A stretch of DNA of 64,000 nt from Rhodoferax koreense (GTDB taxonomy: Bacteria > Pseudomonadota > Gammaproteobacteria > Burkholderiales > Burkholderiaceae_C): positions 930,001 to 994,000 of the forward strand of contig NZ_CP019236.1 of NCBI RefSeq assembly GCF_001955695.1, given 5' to 3'. Shown piece after piece: positions 55,977-63,778 of the stretch. The position numbers were made by a program, and so were the translations under genes. Each line of letters opens with the position of its first letter. The first letter of the stretch is position 1. Under the pieces are notes generated by a model. It did no database searches and was not told the DNA's origin. It saw only the letters and a list, made by a program, of their open reading frames with translations.

Positions 55977-56738
55977 TCAGACACACCTGGCGCCGTCCAC
56001 TTCGATGCACACGCCGCTGATGAACGCGGCTTCGTCGCTGGCGAGGTACAGCGCGGCATTCGCCACGTCCAGCGCCGTCGAGAAACGCCCCAGCGGGATC
56101 GTCGCCAGGAACTTGGCGCGCCGTGCCTCGTCCACCGGGCCGCCGGCGAACTCGGCCGACAGGCCGGTGTCGGGGTTGAACACCGGGTTCAGGCAGTTCA
56201 CGCGGATGTTGTCCGGCCCGAGTTCGGCGGCCAGCGACTTGCTGACCGTGATGGCCGCGCCCTTGGAGGCGTTGTACCAGGTCAGGCCCGGGCGCGGGCG
56301 CAGGCCGGCGGTGGAGGCGATGTTGATGAAGCTGCCGCCGCCGGCCGCGCGGAACACCGGCACGGCGTGGATCGTGGCCAGGTAGATGCTCTTCACGTTG
56401 ACGTCGAAACACTTGTCGAATTCGGCCTCGGGCACTTCGAGCGCAGGCCGGTTGCGGTGCGTCCAGCCGGCGTTGTTGACCATCACGTCGAGCCGGCCGT
56501 AACGTTTAAGGGCCGTATCGACCAAGCCCTTCACGTCGTCCGTCTTGGTGACGTCGGCGGCGAAGAAGGAGGCCGTACCGCCGGCCGCGACGATCTCGCC
56601 GACGACCTTCTCGCCGTGCGCGGTGTGGATGTCGTTGACCACGACCTTGGCGCCCTCGGCCGCGAGCCGCTTGGCGATGCCTTCGCCGATGCCGCCACCG
56701 GCGCCGGTGACGATGATGACTTTGTTTGCGAGGCGCAT
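55977..56738 (-). CDS. Short-chain dehydrogenase/reductase (SDR)
   Basis: A 253-residue classical SDR: NAD(P)-binding IIVTGAGGGIGEGIAKRLA, structural VMVNNAGW, and catalytic Ser-Tyr-Lys in NIASTAGLRPRPGLTWYNAS followed by KGA. The residue after the second beta strand is Asp (VVVNDIHTA), favouring NAD. A GGAGAC site precedes the ATG. It follows the aldehyde dehydrogenase on the same strand but is separated from it by 322 bases of repeats. An alcohol-to-acid oxidation pair is plausible. Confidence 0.9.
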   Translation of the reverse strand: MRLANKVIIVTGAGGGIGEGIAKRLAAEGAKVVVNDIHTAHGEKVVGEIVAAGGTASFFAADVTKTDDVKGLVDTALKRYGRLDVMVNNAGWTHRNRPALEVPEAEFDKCFDVNVKSIYLATIHAVPVFRAAGGGSFINIASTAGLRPRPGLTWYNASKGAAITVSKSLAAELGPDNIRVNCLNPVFNPDTGLSAEFAGGPVDEARRAKFLATIPLGRFSTALDVANAALYLASDEAAFISGVCIEVDGARCV

Positions 56739-56778
56739 GGGAATGTCTCCTGATGATGATTGAAAAGGTGCTCGGGGT

Positions 56779-57037
56779 GCTTCGACGGGCTCAGCACGAA
56801 CGGATGTTGGTGACCGTTCGCCCTGAGCCTTTCGCAGGACCTGGTTCTGACCAAGTGCTTCGACAGGCTCAGCACGAACGGGGTGGACTCAGCACGAACG
56901 GGGTGGACTGATTCGAATGGGTGTATCCGTTTCCCTGTTCGCCCTGCGCTTGTCGACGGGGCTGGTTCGGACAAGGTGCTTCGACGTGCTCAGCGCGAAC
57001 GGATGTTGGTAACCGTTCGCCCTGAGCCTGTCGAAGG
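56779..57037. repeat. Array of six CTTCGAC...CGAACGG repeats in inverted pairs
   Basis: Unit of about 25 bases, beginning GCTTCGAC and ending CACGAACGG. Forward copies are at 56779-56803, 56857-56881 and 56977-57002. Reverse copies are at 56814-56837, 56935-56960 (degenerate) and 57013-57037. The first and last forward/reverse pairs have almost the same 10-base spacer (ATGTTGGTGA, ATGTTGGTAA), and CTGGTTCTGAC/CTGGTTCGGAC links the composite units. The pairs can fold into long hairpins. Related single copies occur at 12961, 27752 and 59493-59552. Confidence 0.85.
56868..56907 (+). repeat. 20-base perfect tandem duplication within the repeat array
   Basis: CTCAGCACGAACGGGGTGGA occurs twice in succession (56868-56887 and 56888-56907). 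The duplicated unit begins inside the third repeat copy, so it is probably a replication-slippage product. Confidence 0.9.
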
Positions 57038-57060
57038 GCCTGGTGCGGATGAGCCGTGCC

Positions 57061-58494
57061 TTAATCGTGTTTGATCGAAATGGTCTTCAAAACGGTGAAG
57101 CCATACAGCGCTTCGAATCCTTTTTCGCGCCCATACCCGCTGGCCTTCACTCCACCGAACGGCAACTCGATGCCGCCACCGGCCCCGTAGTTGTTGATGA
57201 ACACCTGGCCAGAGCGCACCTTCTTCGCGATGCGCATCTGCCGGCCGCCGTCGCGTGTCCAGACGCTCGCCACCAGGCCGTAGTCCGTGCCGTTGGCCAG
57301 CCGCACCGCATCGGCCTCGTCATCGAACGGCATCGCGGCGATCACGGGTCCGAAGACTTCTTCCTGCGCCAGCCGGTGCCGGGCCGGCACATCGCGCACC
57401 AGCGTCGGCGCCTGGTAGAAGCCGCCCTTCGGCGCCTCGGGCACGATCTGGCTCTGCGCGGCGATGCCCAGGCCGTCGCGCCGCACTTCGTCGAGGAACG
57501 CGCTGACACGTTGCAGTTGCGTGTGGCGAATCAACGGGCCGCAGTCCAGATCCATCTGCGAGGGGCCGACACGCAGCTGACTGAACGCGGTGGAGAGCCG
57601 GTCGATCACCTTCTCGTAGGCGCTGCGTTCCACCAGCAGCCGGCTGCCGGCCGAACAGGTCTGGCCCGCGTTCTGCACGATGGCGTTCACCACCACCGGC
57701 AGCATGGCGTCGAAGTCGGCGTCGGCGAACACGATCTGCGGCGACTTGCCGCCGAGCTCCAGCGTCACCGGGGTGTGGTTTTCGGCGGCGGCGCGCACCA
57801 CCACCTTGCCGATGGCCGGCGAGCCGGTGAACGAAACATGGTCGATGCCGCGGTGCTTCACCAGCGCGTCGCCCACTTCATGGCCGTAGCCGGTGACGAT
57901 GTTGAGCGCGCCCGGCGGAAAGCCGACCTCGGCCGCGAGTTCGGCCACGCGCAGCAGCGACAGGCAGGCGTCCTCGGCCGGCTTGACCACGCAGGCGTTG
58001 CCCGCGGCCAGTGCGCCGCCCACGCTGCGGCCGAAGATCTGCAGCGGGTAGTTCCAGGGAATGATGTGGCCGGTCACGCCATGCGGCTCGCGCACCGACA
58101 GCACGGTGTAGCCGTTCTGGTAGGGGATGGTGTCGCCGTGCAGCTTGTCGGCTGCGCCGGCATAGAACTCGAAGTAGCGGACCACGGCGGCGGCGTCGGC
58201 GCGCGCCTGCTTCAGCGGCTTGCCGCAGTCGCGGGCTTCGATCTGTGCCAGCTCTTCCGCCTTGTCCTGCATCTTCTGCCCGAGCTTGTACAGCAACCGG
58301 CCACGCTCGGCGGCGGTGAGCCGGCCCCAGTCGCCCTCATAGGCCGTGCGGGCGGCCTGCACGGCGGCGTCGATGTCCGCGTTGTTGCCGCGCGCCAGGG
58401 CGTCGAAGGTCTCGCCGGTGGAGGGGTCGATGACGGGAATGGCTTCGCCCGAGGCGCCGGCCACCCAGCGGTTGGCGATGAAATGTTGCTTCAC
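57061..58494 (-). CDS. Aldehyde dehydrogenase family protein
   Basis: A 477-residue NAD(P)-dependent aldehyde dehydrogenase. GHIIPWNYPLQIFGRSVGGA and VSFTGSPAIGKVV bind cofactor, the general base Glu is in TLELGGKSPQIVF and the nucleophile Cys in NAGQTCSAGSRLLVE. EEVFGPVIAAMPFDDEADAV is the C-terminal signature. The start is GTG at 58494 after GGAGACAAC; the frame upstream is not family-like. Divergent from the GntR gene that likely controls it. Betaine-, gamma-aminobutyr- or sugar-aldehydes are possible substrates; none is favoured. Confidence 0.92.
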   Translation of the reverse strand: MKQHFIANRWVAGASGEAIPVIDPSTGETFDALARGNNADIDAAVQAARTAYEGDWGRLTAAERGRLLYKLGQKMQDKAEELAQIEARDCGKPLKQARADAAAVVRYFEFYAGAADKLHGDTIPYQNGYTVLSVREPHGVTGHIIPWNYPLQIFGRSVGGALAAGNACVVKPAEDACLSLLRVAELAAEVGFPPGALNIVTGYGHEVGDALVKHRGIDHVSFTGSPAIGKVVVRAAAENHTPVTLELGGKSPQIVFADADFDAMLPVVVNAIVQNAGQTCSAGSRLLVERSAYEKVIDRLSTAFSQLRVGPSQMDLDCGPLIRHTQLQRVSAFLDEVRRDGLGIAAQSQIVPEAPKGGFYQAPTLVRDVPARHRLAQEEVFGPVIAAMPFDDEADAVRLANGTDYGLVASVWTRDGGRQMRIAKKVRSGQVFINNYGAGGGIELPFGGVKASGYGREKGFEALYGFTVLKTISIKHD

Positions 58495-58586
58495 GTTGTC
58501 TCCGTTTTTGGCGCTGCGAGGCGGGGCGCTTGTCCCCCGAAACCTGGCAGCGTGTGTGTGGGGCATCATGGGACGTGGTTCAAAAG

Positions 58587-58673
58587 TTGTCAACAAGGTT
58601 TACTTGTAGTCGGTGCGCCGATGGCATTCCGTAGATAACTGTAGGGATCAGGTGGTGAGAAAGTTGTAAACCT
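58587..58673. promoter_or_regulatory. Inverted AGGTTTAC/GTAAACCT sites between aldehyde dehydrogenase and GntR genes
   Basis: AGGTTTAC at 58596-58603 and its exact complement GTAAACCT at 58666-58673 lie about 62 bases apart. Immediately beside the first is TTGTCAACAA (58587-58596), itself a short inverted repeat. FCD-type GntR proteins bind short palindromes, so these are candidate operators for the adjacent regulator. The 230-base divergent gap shows no other feature. Confidence 0.4.
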
Positions 58674-58724
58674 ATCCTGCCAAACCCTGACCGGCGATGA
58701 AGCCACCGCGCAGATAATTCCGAG

Positions 58725-59486
58725 ATGCGCAACTTGCACGCCGTACCGAAAACCGCCGCCGAGCCCTTGCACCAGGGATTGGAGCCGGTGCGCCACGAAC
58801 GCTTCGCCGAGCGCGTGTACGACCACCTGTTCCATTCGATCATGACCGGCAAGCTCGCCCCGCGCGCGCGGCTGCCGTCCGAAGTCGAACTCGCGGCGAT
58901 GTTTGCCGTGTCGCGCCCGGTGGTGCGGCAGGCGCTGGACCGGCTGCGCAACGACCGGCTCGTCGAATCGATCCGCGGTTCGGGCACCTATGTCTCGGCC
59001 GACCCGAGCCCGGCGCCCGCCGTGCCGCAGGCGCGGTCACCGGCCGACATGAGCCACATCTTCCACGGCCTGGAACTGCGCCTGGTGATCGAGCCCGAAT
59101 GCGCCTACCTGGCCGCGTTGCGCCGCAAGCCGAAGGACCTGGCGCGCATGAAGGAGATGCTCGACGGTTTCGAGCGCGCCGCAGCCAGCGGCGACGTGGC
59201 CCACCACTTCGACTACGGCTTCCACGAGACCATCGCCCAGGCGACGGGCAACCCGCGCATGGTCCAGGTGCTGAAGACCCTGGAATACGACGTGAGCCAC
59301 GCCGTCAACCTGTGGCGTCACCTGGCGCACATGAAACCCTGGCGCCGCACGCAGGATGCGCTGGACGAGCACCGGGCGATCTTCGAGCTGATCAAGAGCC
59401 AGGACGCCGAAGCCGCGCGGCGGCGCATGCGCGGGCATGTGGAGAACGCGCGCATCCGGATGCTGGAGGCGGAGCCGGGGATTTGA
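58725..59486 (+). CDS. FCD-domain GntR family transcriptional regulator
   Basis: A 253-residue regulator. The winged HTH spans about residues 27-95 (FAERVYDHLFHSIMTGKL, RLPSEVELAAMFAVSRPVVR, LVESIRGSGTYVS). The C-terminal FCD domain carries ELRLVIEPECAYLAALRR and metal-binding histidines in DYGFHETIAQATGN and MRGHVENAR. FCD regulators usually respond to organic acids. It is divergent from the aldehyde dehydrogenase, its probable target. Confidence 0.91.
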   Translation: MRNLHAVPKTAAEPLHQGLEPVRHERFAERVYDHLFHSIMTGKLAPRARLPSEVELAAMFAVSRPVVRQALDRLRNDRLVESIRGSGTYVSADPSPAPAVPQARSPADMSHIFHGLELRLVIEPECAYLAALRRKPKDLARMKEMLDGFERAAASGDVAHHFDYGFHETIAQATGNPRMVQVLKTLEYDVSHAVNLWRHLAHMKPWRRTQDALDEHRAIFELIKSQDAEAARRRMRGHVENARIRMLEAEPGI

Positions 59487-59492
59487 AGCAGG

Positions 59493-59552
59493 CCCTTCGA
59501 CAAGCTCGGGGCGAACGGTAACCACCGCCGTGCGTGCCGAGCCCGTCGAAGC
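59493..59552. repeat. Inverted pair of CTTCGAC...CGAACGG repeats between convergent genes
   Basis: A forward copy at 59493-59518 and a reverse copy at 59528-59552, 9 bases apart, fill the 81-base gap between the GntR stop and the Lrp stop. The pair can form a long stem on either transcript, so it may act as a shared termination or mRNA-end structure. Confidence 0.75.
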
Positions 59553-59567
59553 ACGACATGCAGCCGC

Positions 59568-60032
59568 CTATTGCGGCAACGGCAGCGCCGTCTTGTACCG
59601 CACCTGCTTCAACGCAAAACTCGACCGGATCTTCTCGATGCCCGGGATCGGCGTGAGCTGCTCCACGATGAATTTCTCCAGCGCCGCCATGTCGGCCACG
59701 GCCACGCGGATCAGGTAGTCGGAGTCGCCGGTCATCAAATAGCACTCCATCACCTCGTCGTGCAGCGCGATGCGGTGCTCGAACAGGGCCAGCGCTTCCT
59801 TGCTCTGCGTCTTGAGGCTGATCGAGATGAACACATTCAGCCCCAGCCCGAGCGCCTTGGCGCTGGCCAGCGCCACGTAGCGGTCGATCACCCCACTGGC
59901 CTCGAGCGCCTTCACACGCGCCAGGCAGGGCGAGGGCGACAGGTGGACGCGGCGGGCGAGTTCCACGTTGGAAAGGCTGCCGTCGTGTTGAAGTTCGGCG
60001 AGGATGCGCAGGTCGACCGCGTCAAGTTTCAT
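59568..60032 (-). CDS. Lrp/AsnC family transcriptional regulator divergent from the E1 gene
   Basis: A 154-residue regulator: MKLDAVDLRILAELQHDGSL, HTH in NVELARRVHLSPSPCLARVK, and a RAM domain (VMECYLMTGDSDYLIRVAVA). It is divergent from the AceE-type gene with 128 bases between the starts, resembling the MdeR-MdeB arrangement of methionine degradation in pseudomonads. The ligand is probably an amino acid (family knowledge). Confidence 0.91.
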   Translation of the reverse strand: MKLDAVDLRILAELQHDGSLSNVELARRVHLSPSPCLARVKALEASGVIDRYVALASAKALGLGLNVFISISLKTQSKEALALFEHRIALHDEVMECYLMTGDSDYLIRVAVADMAALEKFIVEQLTPIPGIEKIRSSFALKQVRYKTALPLPQ

Positions 60033-60160
60033 TTTTCTGCCGGGAATTTTTGAGAATGCAGCAGATTATGCTGCTGTTGACGGCCGCATCGGCCGTCTAT
60101 GGCAACACCTGCGCCGGGCTTCGATCTACGATGCTTCATCGATCCAAAGGCCCGAGACCC

Positions 60161-62803
60161 ATGAACGCTTCCACGCCCCACGCGCTGCTGACTTCCCGCG
60201 ATGAAACCGACATCGATCCCCAGGAAACCGCGGAATGGCACGATGCCTTCGCCGCGCTGGTGGCCACCCAGGGCCCGGCGCGCGCGCGCCAGATCCTCGA
60301 CGAGCTAGCCCGCGTCGCACGCGCGCAGCGCATCGGCTGGCAACCGGAACTGAGCACGCCGTACTTCAACACCATCCGCGTCGAGCAGCAGCCGGTGTTT
60401 CCGGGCGACCTGGCCATCGAGGAACGGCTCGGCTCGCTGATGCGCTGGAACGCCCTGGCCATGGTGGTGCGGGCCAACGAGGCCTATGGTGAACTCGGCG
60501 GGCACATTGCGAGTTATGCGAGTGCGGCCGATCTGTTCGAAGTCGGCTTCAACCATTTCTTCAACGCACGCAGTGAACAGAGCAAGGGCGATCTGGTGTT
60601 CTTCCAGCCGCACAGCGCGCCCGGTGTGTATGCGCGCGCCTTCCTCGAAGGCCGGCTCGAGGAGCGCGACCTGACCTTCTACCGCCAGGAACTGAGTGCG
60701 CCGGCGCAGGGGGCTCGTGGCCTGTCGAGTTATCCGCATCCCTACCTGATGCCCGACTTCTGGCAGTTCCCCACGGGCTCGATGGGCATCGGGCCGATCA
60801 GCTCGATCTACCACGCGCGTTTCATGCGCTACCTCAGCGACCGCCGACTCCTCGACTGCGCGGGCCGCAAGGTCTGGGGCGTGTTCGGCGATGGCGAGAT
60901 GGACGAGCCCGAATCCATGAGTGCGCTGACGCTCGCCGCGCGCGAAGGGCTGGACAACCTGGTGTGGGTCGTCAACTGCAACCTGCAGCGCCTGGACGGC
61001 CCGGTGCGCGGCAACGGCCGCATCATCGACGAGCTCGAAAAACTCTTCGCCGGCGCGGGCTGGAACGTGATCAAGCTCGTCTGGGGCTCGGACTGGGACG
61101 GCCTGTTCGCACGCGACACCACCGGCGCCCTGACGCGCGCCTTCGCGCAGACCGTGGACGGCCAGATGCAGACCTTCGCCGCCAAGGACGGCCGCTACAA
61201 CCGCGAACACTTCTTCGGCCAGAACGAGGAACTGCAGCGCCTGGCCCAGGGCATGACCGACGAGCAGATCGACCGGCTCAAGCGCGGCGGCCACGACGTG
61301 GTGAAGATCCACGCCGCCTATGCCGCCGCGGCGCGACACCGCGGCCAGCCGACGGTGATCCTCGCCCACACCAAGAAGGGTTACGGCATGGGCGCGGCCG
61401 GCCAGGGCAAGATGACCACGCACAGCCACAAGAAGTTCGACGAGACCGACCTCATCGCGTTCCGCAACCGCTTCAACCTGCCGCTGACCGACGAACAGGT
61501 GACTTCGCTCACTTTCTACAAGCCGGCTGAAGACAGCCCCGAGATGCAGTACCTGCACGCCAGGCGGCAGGCCTTGGGCGGCTACCTGCCGAAACGCGAG
61601 ACGGCCTGCGAGGTCTTGCCCGTGCCCGAAATTGCGTCGTATGCGCAGTTCGCGCTGGCCGCCGAAGGCAAGGAGATGAGCACCACCATGGCCTTCGTGC
61701 GCCTGCTCGGCAACCTGCTGAAACACGCCGAACTCGGCCCGCGCATCGTGCCCATCGTGGCCGACGAGGCGCGCACGTTCGGCATGGCCAACCTGTTCAA
61801 GCAGGTCGGCATCTATTCCAGCGTGGGCCAGAAATACGCACCGGAAGACATCGGCTCGGTGCTCAGCTACCGCGAGGCACTCGAAGGCCAGATCCTGGAG
61901 GAAGGCATCAGCGAGGCCGGCGCCATCGCCAGCTGGACCGCCGCCGCCACCAGCTACAGCGTGCACGGCCTGGCCATGCTGCCGTTCTACATCTATTACT
62001 CGATGTTCGGCTTCCAGCGCGTGGGCGACGCCATCTGGGCCGCGGCCGACCAACGCGCGCGCGGTTTCCTGCTCGGCGCCACCTCGGGCCGCACCACACT
62101 CGGCGGCGAAGGCCTGCAGCACCAGGACGGCAGCAGCCATCTCGTGGCCGCGACCATCCCCAACTGCAAGGCCTACGACCCGGCCTTCGCCGGCGAGATG
62201 GCCGTCATCATCGACCGCGGCATGCGCGAGATGGTGGTCGAGCAGCAGGACGTTTTCTACTACGTCACGCTGATGAACGAGAACTACGCCCAGCCCAGCC
62301 TGCCCGATGGCGTGGCCGAGGACGTGATTCGAGGTTGCTATAAATTTGGGAGCTACTCGCGCAGAAAGGATGAGCGCCAGAGCCATGAAAAGCTTGAAAA
62401 AGTGACGCTGCTGGGCTCGGGTGCCATCCTCACCGAAGTCATCCAGGCCGCCGAACTGCTGGTTGATGAAGGCGTGGAGGTCGACGTGTTCAGCGTCACC
62501 AGCTGGAGCGAACTCGCGCGTGACGGCCAACGCGTGGCGCTTGGCGAAGTCGGCGCGTTGCTGCCTGGCGAGCCGAGCTTCGTCGCGCGCCAGCTGGCCG
62601 AAAGTGCCGGCCCGATCATTGCGGCCACCGACTATGTGCGCGCCGTGCCCGAAAGCATCCGCGCCTACCTGCCCCGTGGCCGCGACTACCTCACACTCGG
62701 CACCGACGGCTTCGGCCGCAGCGATACGCGTGCCGCGCTACGCAGCTTCTTCGGCGTGGACGCGGCCAGCATCGTGCAGGCCGTGCGGCACGCGTTGCGC
62801 TGA
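60161..62803 (+). CDS. Homodimeric 2-oxoacid dehydrogenase E1 component (AceE/MdeB type)
   Basis: An 880-residue thiamine-diphosphate E1. The cofactor motif is GVFGDGEMDEPESMSALTLA through VVNCNLQRLDGPVRGNG; GPISSIYHARFMRYL and TSGRTTLGGEGLQHQDGSSH are AceE signatures. It would decarboxylate pyruvate or 2-oxobutyrate and acylate a lipoyl E2. No E2 or E3 gene follows, and an Lrp gene is divergent, so a specialised MdeB-like 2-oxobutyrate E1 is a real alternative to housekeeping AceE. ATG 60161 is preferred over the upstream in-frame start at 60050. Residues near 725-745 hold a repeat-encoded insert. Confidence 0.9.
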   Translation: MNASTPHALLTSRDETDIDPQETAEWHDAFAALVATQGPARARQILDELARVARAQRIGWQPELSTPYFNTIRVEQQPVFPGDLAIEERLGSLMRWNALAMVVRANEAYGELGGHIASYASAADLFEVGFNHFFNARSEQSKGDLVFFQPHSAPGVYARAFLEGRLEERDLTFYRQELSAPAQGARGLSSYPHPYLMPDFWQFPTGSMGIGPISSIYHARFMRYLSDRRLLDCAGRKVWGVFGDGEMDEPESMSALTLAAREGLDNLVWVVNCNLQRLDGPVRGNGRIIDELEKLFAGAGWNVIKLVWGSDWDGLFARDTTGALTRAFAQTVDGQMQTFAAKDGRYNREHFFGQNEELQRLAQGMTDEQIDRLKRGGHDVVKIHAAYAAAARHRGQPTVILAHTKKGYGMGAAGQGKMTTHSHKKFDETDLIAFRNRFNLPLTDEQVTSLTFYKPAEDSPEMQYLHARRQALGGYLPKRETACEVLPVPEIASYAQFALAAEGKEMSTTMAFVRLLGNLLKHAELGPRIVPIVADEARTFGMANLFKQVGIYSSVGQKYAPEDIGSVLSYREALEGQILEEGISEAGAIASWTAAATSYSVHGLAMLPFYIYYSMFGFQRVGDAIWAAADQRARGFLLGATSGRTTLGGEGLQHQDGSSHLVAATIPNCKAYDPAFAGEMAVIIDRGMREMVVEQQDVFYYVTLMNENYAQPSLPDGVAEDVIRGCYKFGSYSRRKDERQSHEKLEKVTLLGSGAILTEVIQAAELLVDEGVEVDVFSVTSWSELARDGQRVALGEVGALLPGEPSFVARQLAESAGPIIAATDYVRAVPESIRAYLPRGRDYLTLGTDGFGRSDTRAALRSFFGVDAASIVQAVRHALR
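62335..62391 (+). repeat. AT-rich TAGCTAT-type repeat, copy 3, inside the E1 gene
   Basis: TTGCTATAAATTTGGGAGCT followed by ACTCGCGCAGAAAGGATGAG encodes about 19 residues (CYKFGSYSRRKDERQSHEK) between VIRG and KVTLLGSG. The E. coli AceE segment at this place, as I recall it, is about nine residues shorter. The local base composition is clearly more AT-rich than the surrounding gene. Confidence 0.6.
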
Positions 62804-62833
62804 TCAGCCGGGCGCAAAGCCGGCCCCGCATGC

Positions 62834-63502
62834 CTACGGCTTGGGATGCCGGGCGACATACCGAAGCACCACGTCGGTGACGAATTCGCAGACGTGTGAA
62901 GCATCTGAAGCATCACGGCGAAAGATGGCGCCGAAGGTGTGCCGGTTCGCGACGTTGAAGAAGCCGAGCGAAACGATGACCTGGTAGAGATCGACGACAT
63001 TGATGTCCTCGCGGAACACCCCGGAAGCCTGCCCCTTCTTCAGGACGGAGGCCGTGTGCGCCAGCGATGGCGCCGCGGAGGAGGTCACCGTCTCGGAGCG
63101 TTTCAAGTGCTGCGCCTGCTGCTGGTTCTCGATGGAGACCAGGGCCACGAAGACCGGATTCTGGATGTAGTAATTCACCCGGAACTCGACCAGTCGCCGC
63201 AGGGCTTCCTCGGGCGAAAGCGAATCGACGATCAAACACTGTTCCGCCTGCCAGATGGCGTTGTAGGCGTCCTCGAGAACGGCCACGTACAAACCCTCGC
63301 GACCGCCGAAATAGTAGTAAATCATCGCCCGCGTGATCCCCGCTTCCGCGGCGATCGACTCCAGCCTTGCACCGGCGTAGCCATGGCTGGCGAACTCGGC
63401 CGCGGCGATGGCCAACAAGGCGGCACGAATACGTTCGGCGTCCGTGCCCGCTGGACTGCCGGGTTGAGGTGCCACCAAAGCCTTCTTTTCTGACATCGAC
63501 AT
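62834..63502 (-). CDS. TetR family transcriptional regulator
   Basis: A 222-residue regulator with the HTH near residues 25-70 (IRAALLAIAAAEFASHGYAG, LESIAAEAGITRAMIYYYFG). The ligand domain LIVDSLSPEEALRRLVEF and NYYIQNPVFVALVSIENQQQ is of the TetR_C type. It is convergent with the E1 gene and divergent from the lipoprotein gene at 63779. ATG 63502 is used; ATG 63496 is an alternative. Confidence 0.88.
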   Translation of the reverse strand: MSMSEKKALVAPQPGSPAGTDAERIRAALLAIAAAEFASHGYAGARLESIAAEAGITRAMIYYYFGGREGLYVAVLEDAYNAIWQAEQCLIVDSLSPEEALRRLVEFRVNYYIQNPVFVALVSIENQQQAQHLKRSETVTSSAAPSLAHTASVLKKGQASGVFREDINVVDLYQVIVSLGFFNVANRHTFGAIFRRDASDASHVCEFVTDVVLRYVARHPKP

Positions 63503-63687
63503 TCAGTGCTGTTGCGGTGCACGTGCTTGCGCGTGGCGCTGTCCGCTGGATTACGGGCTCGAATGTGCCCGACGCGCGATGATCGCACGCGCAAGAGTGA
63601 ATGCGAAGGCGCATTTCAAAAACAAATGAATGAAATTTCTAGGTGTTTGTCCTAAAGAACCGACCCTCATGCATTCCTAAAATGAAT

Positions 63688-63703
63688 TTAACAACTGTGT
63701 TAA
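63688..63703. promoter_or_regulatory. TTAACA-N4-TGTTAA palindrome between TetR and the lipoprotein gene
   Basis: Perfect 6-base arms separated by ACTG, in the 276-base divergent gap, which is markedly AT-rich from about 63610 onward. It sits 76 bases before the lipoprotein ATG and is a candidate TetR operator. No convincing promoter hexamers could be paired; TTGACA at 63753-63758 is too close to the start codon to serve. Confidence 0.4.
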
Positions 63704-63778
63704 TTGAAACGGCGGAACGACGAAAAACCCCGGTGGGGGAGACATCTTTTGTTTGACAAATTAAAAGCAGAGGAAGCC

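Larger units (their letters stand above)
56739..57060. other. Gene-free 322-base interval filled by palindromic repeats
   Basis: No supported gene lies between the SDR and aldehyde dehydrogenase genes. The interval is almost wholly occupied by six copies of the CTTCGAC/CGAACGG repeat family and a 20-base tandem duplication, annotated separately. Confidence 0.8.

Noticed and set aside
60305..62530. 741-codon antisense frame over the E1 gene
   Set aside because: Same type of GC-driven shadow; no start signal or homology features.
63753..63758. TTGACA as a -35 box for the lipoprotein gene
   Set aside because: It lies about 20 bases before the ATG, leaving no room for a -10 box and transcription start ahead of the ribosome-binding site.
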